NCBI GenBank assembly: GCA_964603325.1
Contig: CAZRUH010000011.1
Coordinates: forward strand, 1-19,794
Direction of reading: 5' to 3'
Source: LSNR01 sp964603325
GTDB taxonomy: Bacteria; Patescibacteriota; Minisyncoccia; Moranbacterales; UBA9337
Length of the DNA: 19,794 nucleotides
Positions within the stretch are counted from its first letter, which is position 1, and each line of letters begins with the position of its first letter. Under the pieces are notes generated by a model. That model ran no database searches. It saw only the letters and a program-made list of their open reading frames with translations, and had not been told where the DNA came from. Below are positions 1 to 6,767 of this stretch, piece by piece. Position numbers and translations under genes: made by a program.

Positions 1-1
1 C

Positions 2-54
2 AAAAAACAAACTGTTTTTTAACCCCTTATCGGTAAGCCGGTAGGGGGTTTTGA
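2..54 (+). terminator. Intrinsic terminator of an upstream gene, with a second small hairpin before it
   Basis: Bases 21-33 pair with 38-50 to form a 13-position stem (two of the pairs are G-T wobbles) closed by the loop TAAG, followed by a short T-rich stretch (TTTTGATT). Just before it, 2-8 pairs with 14-20 as an A-tract/T-tract hairpin with a 5-base loop. No coding region ends inside the window upstream, so the gene it serves lies to the left. Its presence indicates that tuf is not simply read through from an upstream str-type operon. Confidence 0.75.
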
Positions 55-155
55 TTGGGGGAGTTCTGATTTGTATTAGATAATAATATGTACGGTGTTG
101 ATTTTTTGTTTTTATCAAGTAGATAGAAATTGTTAAAATTATAAAATTGAATTAC

Positions 156-183
156 TTGACATATTTTTTTACAATGCTATTAT
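156..183 (+). promoter_or_regulatory. Promoter P1 of tuf
   Basis: TTGACA at 156-161 is a perfect -35 box. TATTAT at 178-183 is a 5/6 -10 box, the spacer is 16 bases, and TGC directly before the -10 makes it an extended -10. A start near 190 would give a leader of about 200 bases before tuf. The match is by eye. Confidence 0.75.
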
Positions 184-256
184 GTTTCTGTGATTGATGA
201 AGTAGATATGGAAATTTGTTGTTTGATGGGAGTGAGATGATAATTCTGTTTTTGTG

Positions 257-285
257 TTGCATATTTTTATTTGATATGCTAGAAT
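257..285 (+). promoter_or_regulatory. Possible second promoter P2 of tuf
   Basis: TTGCAT at 257-262, a 17-base spacer, and TAGAAT at 280-285, again with TGC immediately upstream (extended -10). A start near 292 would leave a leader of just under 100 bases. Tandem promoters fit a very highly expressed gene such as tuf, but this site is weaker than P1. Confidence 0.5.
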
Positions 286-291
286 ATTCTC

Positions 292-376
292 AGGAGGTTT
301 TTTTATTTCTGTTTTTCAAAAAGGAAATAAATAATTAATTAAAAATAAGTAAATACGAAAGTGGGATTTCTTTCGT
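292..376 (+). promoter_or_regulatory. tuf 5' leader with orphan AGGAGG and a start-proximal hairpin
   Basis: AGGAGG at 292-297 is a full Shine-Dalgarno motif but lies about 90 bases before the tuf start, with no ATG, GTG or TTG at a usable distance. An ATT codon seven bases after the motif (305) would open a 9-codon frame, which is speculative. Bases 355-361 (ACGAAAG) pair with 370-376 (CTTTCGT) around an 8-base loop, and this hairpin ends 12 bases before the tuf ATG. The rest of the 1-388 region is A/T-rich and holds no gene that I can see. Confidence 0.4.
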
Positions 377-388
377 GTTAAAAAATTT

Positions 389-1579
389 ATGGCAGATAAA
401 TTTGAAAGAACTAAACCACATGTTAATGTGGGAACAATTGGTCATGTTGATCACGGAAAAACTACATTGACTGCGGCAATGTTGCATGTTTTAAGTTTAA
501 AAGGTTGGGCGCAACCAAAAAAAGTGGAGGATATTGATAATGCTCCGGAAGAAAAAGACAGGGGTATTACTATTGCCACCGCTCATTGTGAATATGAGTC
601 CGAAAAGAGGCATTATGCTCATGTAGATTGTCCCGGACATGCTGATTATATTAAGAATATGATTACGGGAGCGGCGCAAATGGATGGAGCTATTTTGGTG
701 GTGAGTGCTACCGATGGACCTATGCCGCAAACAAGGGAACATATTCTTTTAGCTAAGCAGGTGGGTGTTCCGAGTATAGTAGTGTTTATAAATAAAGTTG
801 ATATGGTTGATGATGCTGAATTAGTTGATCTTGTTGAGGAGGAAGTTAGAGAACTTTTGACAAAATATGAGTTTGATGGGGAAAATGCTTCCGTTATTAG
901 AGGTTCTGCCATAAAAGCTTTGGAAGCTAAGAGCGCAGATGATGAGGCGGCTAAACCTATTTTTGATTTGTTAAGTGCTTTAGACGAAAAAATTCCGGAA
1001 CCAAAAAGAGATACTGAAAAACCTTTATTGATTCCTATTGAAGATATTTTTTCAATTGAAGGTCGTGGGACGGTTGCTACCGGAAGAATTGAGAGAGGTG
1101 TGGTCAATATAAACGATGAGGTGGAAATAGTTGGTCTTAGGGATACTCAAAAGACTACAGTTACGGGAATTGAAATGTTTAACAAGCAACTTGACAAAGG
1201 AATGGCCGGTGATAATGCGGGAATTCTTTTGCGTGGTATAAAAAAAGAGGACATTGAAAGAGGTCAGGTTATCGCTAAACCCGGCTCCATAACTCCGCAC
1301 ACTGAATTTGAGGGTGAAGTTTATGTTTTAACCAAAGAAGAAGGAGGAAGGCACACACCATTCTTTAAGGGATATAAGCCACAATTTTATATAAGAACTA
1401 CCGATGTAACGGGGGAAGTTGAGTTGCCGGAAGGAACGGAGATGGTTATGCCCGGGGATACTGTTAATTTGAAAGTTAAGCTTTCGTCTGCAGTTGCCAT
1501 GGAGGATGGTATGAGATTCGCCATTCGTGAAGGAGGAAGAACTGTAGGTGCCGGAATTGTAACTAAGATTATAAAATAG
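389..1579 (+). CDS. tuf: Elongation factor Tu
   Basis: EF-Tu is the GTPase that carries aminoacyl-tRNA to the ribosomal A site. The 396-residue length is normal for the family. The G domain shows the P-loop GHVDHGKT at residues 18-25, the switch I threonine in RGIT (T61), DCPGH at 80-84 and NKVD at 135-138. Domains 2 and 3 follow from about residue 205, with family motifs such as GRGTVATGRIERG and the C-terminal REGGRTVGAG. The ATG at 389 matches the conserved N-terminus, but the leader has no Shine-Dalgarno. It is the first gene of the cluster, 92 bases before rpsJ. In many bacteria tuf follows fusA; here the terminator at 21-54 and its own promoters suggest separate control. Identity is certain. 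Confidence 0.98.
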   Translation: MADKFERTKPHVNVGTIGHVDHGKTTLTAAMLHVLSLKGWAQPKKVEDIDNAPEEKDRGITIATAHCEYESEKRHYAHVDCPGHADYIKNMITGAAQMDGAILVVSATDGPMPQTREHILLAKQVGVPSIVVFINKVDMVDDAELVDLVEEEVRELLTKYEFDGENASVIRGSAIKALEAKSADDEAAKPIFDLLSALDEKIPEPKRDTEKPLLIPIEDIFSIEGRGTVATGRIERGVVNINDEVEIVGLRDTQKTTVTGIEMFNKQLDKGMAGDNAGILLRGIKKEDIERGQVIAKPGSITPHTEFEGEVYVLTKEEGGRHTPFFKGYKPQFYIRTTDVTGEVELPEGTEMVMPGDTVNLKVKLSSAVAMEDGMRFAIREGGRTVGAGIVTKIIK

Positions 1580-1594
1580 TTTTGAGAAAAGATA

Positions 1595-1618
1595 GTCTTG
1601 CCGATTTTTCGGCAAGAC
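1595..1618 (+). promoter_or_regulatory. Strong hairpin between tuf and rpsJ
   Basis: GTCTTGCCGA (1595-1604) pairs perfectly with 1609-1618 around a TTTT loop. Flanking GAGAA and TTCTC can lengthen the stem. It has no T-run directly after it, so it is not a classic intrinsic terminator. It may be a partial terminator or an RNA processing or stability element that separates very high tuf expression from the ribosomal protein genes. Confidence 0.55.
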
Positions 1619-1671
1619 GATTCTTCTCTTAAAAAAAGAGGGGTTAATTTTGTGTAAATATAAATTATAAA

Positions 1672-1998
1672 ATGGTTAAAAAAGCAGAAGAGGAACAATC
1701 AAGAATTAGAATTAAAATTAAAGCTTATGACAGTAGAGTGGTTGATCAATCAGCAAAAAAAATAATTGACACCGCCATGAGATCTGATTCTAAGATTTCC
1801 GGTCCGGTTCCGTTACCGACTGAAATTCACAAAACGACAGTAAATAAATCAACATTTGTTCATAAAAATTCCAGAGATCAATATGAAATAAGAATACATA
1901 AAAGGTTGATAGATATACTGAATCCGAAGCCGAAAACCATTGACGATTTAACCAATTTGGAATTACCGGCCGGTGTTGATATTGAGGTCAAAATGTAA
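1672..1998 (+). CDS. rpsJ: 30S ribosomal protein S10
   Basis: S10 is a small-subunit head protein that is also known (as NusE) to link ribosome and transcription antitermination complexes. At 108 residues it is slightly longer than the usual 102-105 because of a short acidic N-terminal lead (MVKKAEEEQS) before the conserved RIRIKIKAYD start. The loop segment SGPVPLPTEI and the C-terminal HKRLIDIL are family hallmarks. The ATG at 1672 follows an A/T-only leader without Shine-Dalgarno. It lies 92 bases after tuf and is separated from rplC by an unusually long, structured 150-base spacer. Confidence 0.96.
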   Translation: MVKKAEEEQSRIRIKIKAYDSRVVDQSAKKIIDTAMRSDSKISGPVPLPTEIHKTTVNKSTFVHKNSRDQYEIRIHKRLIDILNPKPKTIDDLTNLELPAGVDIEVKM

Positions 1999-2007
1999 AA
2001 GAAAAAA

Positions 2008-2110
2008 CTAGTTAAAGTCCATTTTGTGTTACAGTGGATACTCAACTAGCGAGATATTTTCAGAAAAACTAACAGTAGTTTTCACTGGCTCGCGAAAGAC
2101 CAGTTTTTTT
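2008..2110 (+). promoter_or_regulatory. Structured intergenic RNA ending in a terminator-like hairpin (rpsJ-rplC spacer)
   Basis: Pairings visible by eye: CTAGTT 2008-2013 with AACTAG 2044-2049, and nested within it TCCA 2018-2021 with TGGA 2035-2038 and TGT/ACA inside. GCGAG 2049-2053 can pair with CTCGC 2089-2093, enclosing a 7-bp hairpin AAAACTA 2065-2071 / TAGTTTT 2076-2082 (loop ACAG). ACTGG 2084-2088 pairs with CCAGT 2100-2104, which runs into seven Ts at 2104-2110. The CTCGC strand lies inside the loop of that last hairpin, so the two folds compete or form a pseudoknot. This resembles an attenuator controlling read-through into rplC. No known riboswitch or ribosomal-protein leader family was recognised. 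Confidence 0.55.
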
Positions 2111-2148
2111 GTTGGAATTATTGATAAATTATTTGTTAAGTAAAAAAT

Positions 2149-2718
2149 ATGCGGTTTATATTAGGTAAAAAAATAGGAATGACAACCATATATGACAAAG
2201 AAAAAGGAGCTTTGAATATTTCTTTGATTGAGTGTGTGCCAAATAAGATCAGTTTAATTAGGAAAAAAGATAAAGATGGATATAATGCGATTCAAGTTGA
2301 AATTAATAAAACCAAGAAAAAAACATTAAAGAGGGAATTTAGAGTTGATGATGAAGATTTAAAAAAGTTTAAAATAGGGGAGAATATTTCTGTGGAGATT
2401 TTTAAAATTGATGATACTGTCAATGTTTCCGGAATAACAAAAGCTAAAGGATTTCAGGGAGTTATGAAGAGGCATGGGTTTCATGGTTCACCGGCCAGTC
2501 ACGGACACAGACATGATCATAGAGCTCCGGGATCAATCGGAAGCGCTTATCCGCAACATGTGATTAAGGGAAAAAAGATGGCGGGAAGAATGGGAGGTAG
2601 AAAAGCGACAATAAAGAATTTAAAGATTGTTTATGTTGATAAGGATAACAATTTAATGGGCATAAAAGGAGCTGTCCCTGGTGTCAATGGTAGAATTGTT
2701 GAAATTTTTATTGATTAA
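2149..2718 (+). CDS. rplC: 50S ribosomal protein L3
   Basis: L3 is an early assembly protein of the large subunit whose long central loop reaches toward the peptidyl transferase centre. The opening MRFILGKKIGMT, the loop block GFQGVMKRHGFHGSPASHG, then APGSIGSAYP, KGKKMAGRMG and the closing GAVPG are all diagnostic. At 189 residues it is shorter than the usual roughly 205-210; the shortening appears to fall in the beta-barrel part around residues 50-90, where sequence is lysine-rich and poorly conserved. The ATG at 2149 follows the structured spacer, with no Shine-Dalgarno. Next in line is rplD after 24 bases. Confidence 0.97.
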   Translation: MRFILGKKIGMTTIYDKEKGALNISLIECVPNKISLIRKKDKDGYNAIQVEINKTKKKTLKREFRVDDEDLKKFKIGENISVEIFKIDDTVNVSGITKAKGFQGVMKRHGFHGSPASHGHRHDHRAPGSIGSAYPQHVIKGKKMAGRMGGRKATIKNLKIVYVDKDNNLMGIKGAVPGVNGRIVEIFID

Positions 2719-2742
2719 TATTTATTTTTAATATATAGAAAG

Positions 2743-3372
2743 ATGAAAATAGCGGTTTATAACTTAAAAGGAGAACGGGTGGAAGATATGGAAGTATCAG
2801 AAAATGTTTTTGGCGTTCCATCAAATAATAGTTTATTACATCAAGTGTATGTTGCAATAAGTTCCAATAAGAGAGTGGCGGTAGCGCATACTAAGGATCG
2901 TAGTGAAGTTGCCGGATCGGGAAGAAAGCCATGGAAACAAAAAGGAACGGGAAGGGCGAGAACAGGATCTGTTAAAAATCCCATTTGGAGAAAAGGAGGG
3001 ACAATTTTTGGACCAAGCAAGGATAGAAATTTTAAAAAGAAAATTAATAAAAAAGCGAAGCATAAAGCGATAAAAATTGCTTTGAGTGAAAAAGTGAGAA
3101 ACAATAAGTTTATTGTAGTTGATAATTTTGAAATTGAAGAAAAAAAGACCAAAAGCGTTGCTAAAATGTTAAGTAATCTAAAAATGAACGGCACGATTTT
3201 ATTAAATTTGACGGATAAGGAGAAAGATTTGTATTTATATGCCAGAAATATAACCAAGTTAACTTGTTTGCCGATTAGCATTTTGAATGTGTTTGATATT
3301 TTGAATAATAAAAATTTGGTTTTAAGCAAAGACGCAGTTGCATATTTAGAGAAGAAGTATAATAATAAATAA
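2743..3372 (+). CDS. rplD: 50S ribosomal protein L4
   Basis: L4 binds 23S rRNA domain I and lines the peptide exit tunnel; in some bacteria it also represses the S10 operon. Its 209 residues are the normal length. The tunnel-reaching loop is recognised by RSEVAGSGRKPWKQKGTGRA (residues about 53-72) followed by SVKNPIWRKGG and FGP, and the C-terminal domain contains the LSNLK and NILNVFDIL-like segments. The ATG at 2743 is preceded by AGAAAG too close to act as a Shine-Dalgarno site. It is seven bases upstream of rplW, so translation may be coupled. Confidence 0.97.
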   Translation: MKIAVYNLKGERVEDMEVSENVFGVPSNNSLLHQVYVAISSNKRVAVAHTKDRSEVAGSGRKPWKQKGTGRARTGSVKNPIWRKGGTIFGPSKDRNFKKKINKKAKHKAIKIALSEKVRNNKFIVVDNFEIEEKKTKSVAKMLSNLKMNGTILLNLTDKEKDLYLYARNITKLTCLPISILNVFDILNNKNLVLSKDAVAYLEKKYNNK

Positions 3373-3379
3373 AAAAAGT

Positions 3380-3796
3380 ATGGGTTTATTTAGTAAGAGT
3401 AAAAAAGGTAGTGAGAAAAACGGAGATTTTGATAAAAAAGTTTCCAATAAGATTTCAGGTACAAAAAGGAGTGGTGAAGTAAAGCCTAAAAAAACATCAG
3501 CTTTGATAGGTAATGCAGATATGGCATACAAGTACATAGTACGCCCATGGATAACGGAAAAAACGCAAGAAATGTCAAGTGACAATAAGTATGTTTTCAA
3601 AGTTAGGATTAAGACATCTAAAAAGCAAATAAAAGTAGCCGTAGAAAAGTTATATAATGTTAAGGTTGAAAAAGTTAATATTATCAATATTCCGCAAAAA
3701 AAGAGACGTTTCGGTAGGATTGTCGGTAAAAAATCCGCAATAAGAAAAGCAATAGTAACATTAAGCAATGATCATAAAATTGATTTTTTTGAATAA
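3380..3796 (+). CDS. rplW: 50S ribosomal protein L23 with N-terminal extension
   Basis: L23 sits at the exit of the peptide tunnel and is the docking site for trigger factor and SRP. The core begins near residue 49 (YKYIVRPWITEKT) and includes KYVFKV, the VEKLYNVKVEKVN helix-strand and the tunnel-edge PQKKRRFGRIVGKK. At 138 residues it exceeds the usual 95-100; the extra 45 or so residues form a lysine/serine-rich, probably disordered N-terminal lead. An internal ATG (residue 48) would give a standard-length protein of 91 residues, so the start is uncertain. It would normally be followed by rplB, but rpsS follows here. Confidence 0.93.
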   Translation: MGLFSKSKKGSEKNGDFDKKVSNKISGTKRSGEVKPKKTSALIGNADMAYKYIVRPWITEKTQEMSSDNKYVFKVRIKTSKKQIKVAVEKLYNVKVEKVNIINIPQKKRRFGRIVGKKSAIRKAIVTLSNDHKIDFFE

Positions 3797-3819
3797 TTTG
3801 GAAATTAAAATTTATAAGT

Positions 3820-4146
3820 ATGTCAAGAAGTTTAAAAAAAGGTCCGTACATAGATGAAAGATTATTAAAAAAGGTGAAAAGTATGAAACCGGGAGACAAA
3901 ACACCAATTAAGACATGGTCAAGGTCTTGTACCATAACACCGGAAATGGTTGGGTTTACCTTTGGTGTTTATAATGGAAGAAAGTTTATAGAAGTTTATG
4001 TTGTTGAGGAGATGGTTGGTCATAAATTGGGAGAATTTTCTTTGACGAGAACTTTTTTAAAACATGGTGGTAAGATTCAAAAAGAACTGGAGCAAGCGGC
4101 TAAACAGAAAGAAATAGAAGCGGCCAAGGCGGCTAAATCAGCGTAA
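3820..4146 (+). CDS. rpsS: 30S ribosomal protein S19
   Basis: S19 is a head protein of the small subunit, near the A-site finger and the S13 contact. MSRSLKKGPYID, the TWSRSCTI segment, VYNGRKFIEVYV, and MVGHKLGEFSLTR are diagnostic. The protein is 108 residues against the usual 88-95, with an added alanine/lysine/glutamate helix-like tail from about residue 87 onward (QKELEQAAKQKEIEAAKAAK). It directly follows rplW after 23 bases, where rplB would be expected, and precedes rplV by 26 bases, as usual. The start ATG is the first in frame and has no Shine-Dalgarno. Confidence 0.97.
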   Translation: MSRSLKKGPYIDERLLKKVKSMKPGDKTPIKTWSRSCTITPEMVGFTFGVYNGRKFIEVYVVEEMVGHKLGEFSLTRTFLKHGGKIQKELEQAAKQKEIEAAKAAKSA

Positions 4147-4172
4147 TTTTTTGTTAATTATATATATTTTGT

Positions 4173-4703
4173 ATGAAAGTTAGGGCAAAATTAAAAAATT
4201 TAAGAATATCTCCAAGAAAAGTTAGAGTTTCCGTTGATATGGTAAGAGGGTGTATGCTTGGAGATGCTATTTTTAAATTGAAAAACAAGAATAGAAGGGC
4301 TAATGACGCTTTGATAAAATTGTTGAATAGCGCCAAAGCAAATGCGGTTAACAATTTTAAATTGAGTGAAGATTCTTTGCGTGTTTCTGAAATTATGGTT
4401 GGAGAGGGTTTGACTTTGAAAAGGTGGAGACCTAGGGCATATGGAAGAGCCAGTCAAATTTTAAAAAGAAGTTCGCATGTTTATTTAACTTTGGAGGCGG
4501 TTAAAAATAAGGTTGGAAATTCCATCAAAGATAATGATAGCGAAAACAAGAAAAGTGATAAAATGGGAAAAGTTTCTGATGGAGATAAGACCGAGGGTAG
4601 TAAAAAAATTGTTAAAAAAGTTAAGAAAGAAAATAAGAAAATATTAGAAGAAAATAAGCGTAGTTATAAAACTACAAAGATAAAGAGGAAGGAAGAGATG
4701 TAA
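4173..4703 (+). CDS. rplV: 50S ribosomal protein L22 with long charged C-terminal tail
   Basis: L22 contacts all 23S rRNA domains and its beta-hairpin lines the exit tunnel. The core occupies about residues 1-111: MKVRAKLKNLRISPRKVR, LLNSAKANAVNN, then the tunnel hairpin GLTLKRWRPRAYGRASQI and the closing strand HVYLTLEAV. A tail of about 65 residues, rich in Lys, Glu, Asp and Ser, follows (usual length of L22 is about 110-115). Such tails are seen in several lineages and are probably disordered or rRNA-binding. The next gene is rplB instead of rpsC, which is the displaced point of this operon. Confidence 0.96.
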   Translation: MKVRAKLKNLRISPRKVRVSVDMVRGCMLGDAIFKLKNKNRRANDALIKLLNSAKANAVNNFKLSEDSLRVSEIMVGEGLTLKRWRPRAYGRASQILKRSSHVYLTLEAVKNKVGNSIKDNDSENKKSDKMGKVSDGDKTEGSKKIVKKVKKENKKILEENKRSYKTTKIKRKEEM

Positions 4704-4711
4704 TATTTGTA

Positions 4712-4732
4712 GTTGTAATTTGGAATTATAAC
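4712..4732 (+). promoter_or_regulatory. Hairpin between rplV and rplB
   Basis: GTTGTAATT at 4712-4720 pairs with AATTATAAC at 4724-4732 (one G-T wobble, 9 positions) around the three-base loop TGG. It lies 17 bases before the rplB start and exactly at the novel rplV-rplB junction. No T-run follows, so it is unlikely to be a terminator. Confidence 0.45.
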
Positions 4733-4749
4733 ATCAAAGTGATAAAAAT

Positions 4750-5583
4750 ATGGCAATTAAAGTTTACAAAAAAAATACTGCCGGTCGTAGAAATATGTCC
4801 ATTGTGAAGCCGGAAAATCTTTCCGATAAAAAACCGGAAAAATCGCTGTTGGCGAAATTAAAAAAAATTTCCGGTCGTTCGGGGGGGAAAATATCCGTAA
4901 GGCATAGAGGTGGCGGACACAAAAGAAGATATCGTTTGGTTGATTTTAAGCAAGATAAATTTGGCATACCGGGCAAAATTGTTTCCATTGAGAAAGATCC
5001 GGTAAGGACAGCACTAATAGCGTTGGTTAATTATGTAGATGGAGAAAAGCGATATATACTTGCGTCGGAGGGGATGAAAGTTGGCAACGAGGTAATTTCC
5101 GATAAGAAGGCTCCGTTTAAAAAGGGAAATAGAATGAAATTGAAAAATATCCCGGTCGGCACAGTTGTTTCCAATGTGGAATTAAAAATAGGAAAAGGGG
5201 GGCAAATGGCAAGAAGCGCCGGAACGGGGGTAACTCTAATGGGTATTGATGAAAAAAATGTTCAATTGAAAATGTCTTCTGGAGAGATTCGGTTGGTAAA
5301 TAAAGAATGTTATGCTACGATAGGTCAAGTGAGTAATTTTGAAAATAGTGCTGTTAGAGTTGGGAAGGCGGGAAGAAAGCGTTGGATGGGATTTCGTCCG
5401 ACAGTTAGAGGATCAGTTATGAATCCGGTTGATCATCCTCATGGTGGTGGCGAAGGAAAGCAAGGGGTTGGTTTGAAATATCCCAAAACTCCATGGGGAA
5501 AGATTGCGCTTGGAAAAAAAACCAGAAAAAAGAAGAAATATAGTAATAAATTTATAGTTAAGAGAAGAATTAAGAAAAGATAG
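4750..5583 (+). CDS. rplB: 50S ribosomal protein L2, out of its usual place
   Basis: L2 helps subunit association and peptidyl transferase centre formation. The 277 residues are standard. The conserved core is clear: RHRGGGHKRRYRLVDFK near residue 51, YVDGEKRYILASEGMKVG, the PVGT segment, AGTGVTLMG, and the C-terminal NPVDHPHGGGEGK with the histidine implicated in peptidyl transfer (near residue 229). In nearly all bacteria rplB lies between rplW and rpsS; here it lies between rplV and rpsC. The coding sequence is intact, with base composition like its neighbours, so this looks like an old local rearrangement and not a recent import. Confidence 0.98.
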   Translation: MAIKVYKKNTAGRRNMSIVKPENLSDKKPEKSLLAKLKKISGRSGGKISVRHRGGGHKRRYRLVDFKQDKFGIPGKIVSIEKDPVRTALIALVNYVDGEKRYILASEGMKVGNEVISDKKAPFKKGNRMKLKNIPVGTVVSNVELKIGKGGQMARSAGTGVTLMGIDEKNVQLKMSSGEIRLVNKECYATIGQVSNFENSAVRVGKAGRKRWMGFRPTVRGSVMNPVDHPHGGGEGKQGVGLKYPKTPWGKIALGKKTRKKKKYSNKFIVKRRIKKR

Positions 5584-5614
5584 TCTTTAAAAAAGAGATT
5601 TATAATTAAAAAGT

Positions 5615-6256
5615 ATGGGACAAAAAGTTAATCCAAAAGGAATAAGATTAGGCATAACAACCACATGGAGATCAAGATGGTTTGGCGGTGAAGATTTTTC
5701 AAAAAATCTTAGGGAAGATGTTAAAATTAGGAGAAATATTGCAAATAAATGGAAGAAAGCATCTATTGCCGATATTGAAATAGAGAGGTTTGACAATGAA
5801 ATTAAAATTATAATTTTAACATCTCGTCCGGGTATTTTAATAGGTAGGGGCGGTTCCGGAATTGAGGATATTAGTAAATTTGTAAAAAGTAAGTTTTTTT
5901 CGGGAAAGAGGTTTAAAATAAATGTAGACATTAAAGAGGTTAGAGATTTTGAATCCAATTCCTCAATAGTGGCTCAACAAGTTGCCGAACAATTGGAAAA
6001 AAGAGTTCCGTTCAGGCGGGTGATGAAAACGGCATTGGATCAATCCGGAAAAAGCAAAAAAGTAAAAGGAATTAAAATAGAGGTTTCCGGGAGATTGGGT
6101 GGCGCCGAGATGTCAAGAAAAGAATGGTTGACCAAAGGAACCATTCCATTGCAGACACTGAGAGCCGATATTGATTTTGCCAGAGCAACCGCCAGAACGA
6201 CTTATGGAGCCATAGGAGTGAAGGTGTGGATTTATAAAGGAGAGAAGTTTGAGTAA
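5615..6256 (+). CDS. rpsC: 30S ribosomal protein S3
   Basis: S3 sits at the mRNA entry tunnel and contributes to helicase activity and mRNA binding. The opening MGQKVNPKGIRLGI, the KH domain loop GILIGRGGSGIE (about residues 73-84), and the C-terminal domain blocks EVSGRLGGAEMSR, EGxxPLxTLRADIDFA-like and TYGAIGVKVWIYKGE are diagnostic. Its 213 residues are within the family's range, near the shorter end. It follows rplB after 31 bases and precedes rplP after a 64-base spacer with competing hairpins. Confidence 0.97.
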   Translation: MGQKVNPKGIRLGITTTWRSRWFGGEDFSKNLREDVKIRRNIANKWKKASIADIEIERFDNEIKIIILTSRPGILIGRGGSGIEDISKFVKSKFFSGKRFKINVDIKEVRDFESNSSIVAQQVAEQLEKRVPFRRVMKTALDQSGKSKKVKGIKIEVSGRLGGAEMSRKEWLTKGTIPLQTLRADIDFARATARTTYGAIGVKVWIYKGEKFE

Positions 6257-6275
6257 TTATAAATTTTGTGTATAG

Positions 6276-6319
6276 TCTATTTTTTAGATAATCATCTAAA
6301 AAACCGGATATTGAATAGA
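6276..6319 (+). promoter_or_regulatory. Competing inverted repeats just before rplP
   Basis: TTTTTTAGAT (6280-6289) pairs perfectly over 10 bases with 6294-6303 around the loop AATC. Separately, TCTATT (6276-6281) can pair with AATAGA (6314-6319), which ends one base before the rplP ATG. The two pairings share bases 6280-6281, so they partly exclude each other; the outer one would tie up the region immediately before the start codon. No T-run follows the inner hairpin. Confidence 0.4.
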
Positions 6320-6320
6320 T

Positions 6321-6734
6321 ATGTTACTAATGCCAAGAAAAGTTAAACATAGAAAAACTCATCGTGGGGGAGCTATCAAAGGAATTGCTTCTCGGGGAAA
6401 TAAGGTTAGTTTTGGCAGTTATGGATTAAAAGCTATGAGTAGTGGGCTTATTTCGGCTAGGCAAATTGAAGCGGCAAGAAGGGCTATGACCAGACATATA
6501 CAAAGAGGAGGAAAGATTTGGATTAGAATTTTTCCGGATAAGCCGATGACCAAAAAAGGAGATGAGGTTCCTATGGGAAAAGGTAAGGGGTCGGTAGATC
6601 ATTATGTTGCGAAGATAAAAGCCGGAAAAGTTATGTTTGAAATGGATGGCGTGGAGAGGGATTTGGCTAAAAAAGCCATGGAATTGGCTGCATATAAAAT
6701 GAGTGTAAGAACAAAATTTATTGAAAAGAAGTAA
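6321..6734 (+). CDS. rplP: 50S ribosomal protein L16
   Basis: L16 organises the A-site tRNA binding region of the large subunit. The 137 residues match the family. MLLMPRKVKHRKTHRG aligns with the usual N-terminus; a second ATG three codons later (6330) could equally be the start. FGSYGLKAMSSGLISARQIEAARRA, the RGGKIWIRIFPDKP block with MTKKGDEVPMGKGKG and the helix DLAKKAMELAAYK are the family core. It is followed by rpmC after 33 bases, as in the standard order. Confidence 0.97.
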   Translation: MLLMPRKVKHRKTHRGGAIKGIASRGNKVSFGSYGLKAMSSGLISARQIEAARRAMTRHIQRGGKIWIRIFPDKPMTKKGDEVPMGKGKGSVDHYVAKIKAGKVMFEMDGVERDLAKKAMELAAYKMSVRTKFIEKK

Positions 6735-6767
6735 ATTTTATAGTAAGATGGTTTAATTTTGATTTTT

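Noticed and set aside
98..129. TTGATT and TAGAAA as another tuf promoter
   Set aside because: The spacer is 20 bases and the -10 is poor; P1 just downstream is far better.
646..1107. A 153-codon open frame on the - strand within tuf
   Set aside because: It is the antisense shadow of a highly conserved gene; its product is a serine/isoleucine-rich string without family motifs.
2001..2110. A tRNA, T-box or other known RNA in the rpsJ-rplC spacer
   Set aside because: No cloverleaf, T-box sequence or CCA end can be found; only general hairpins and a terminator-like end are supported.
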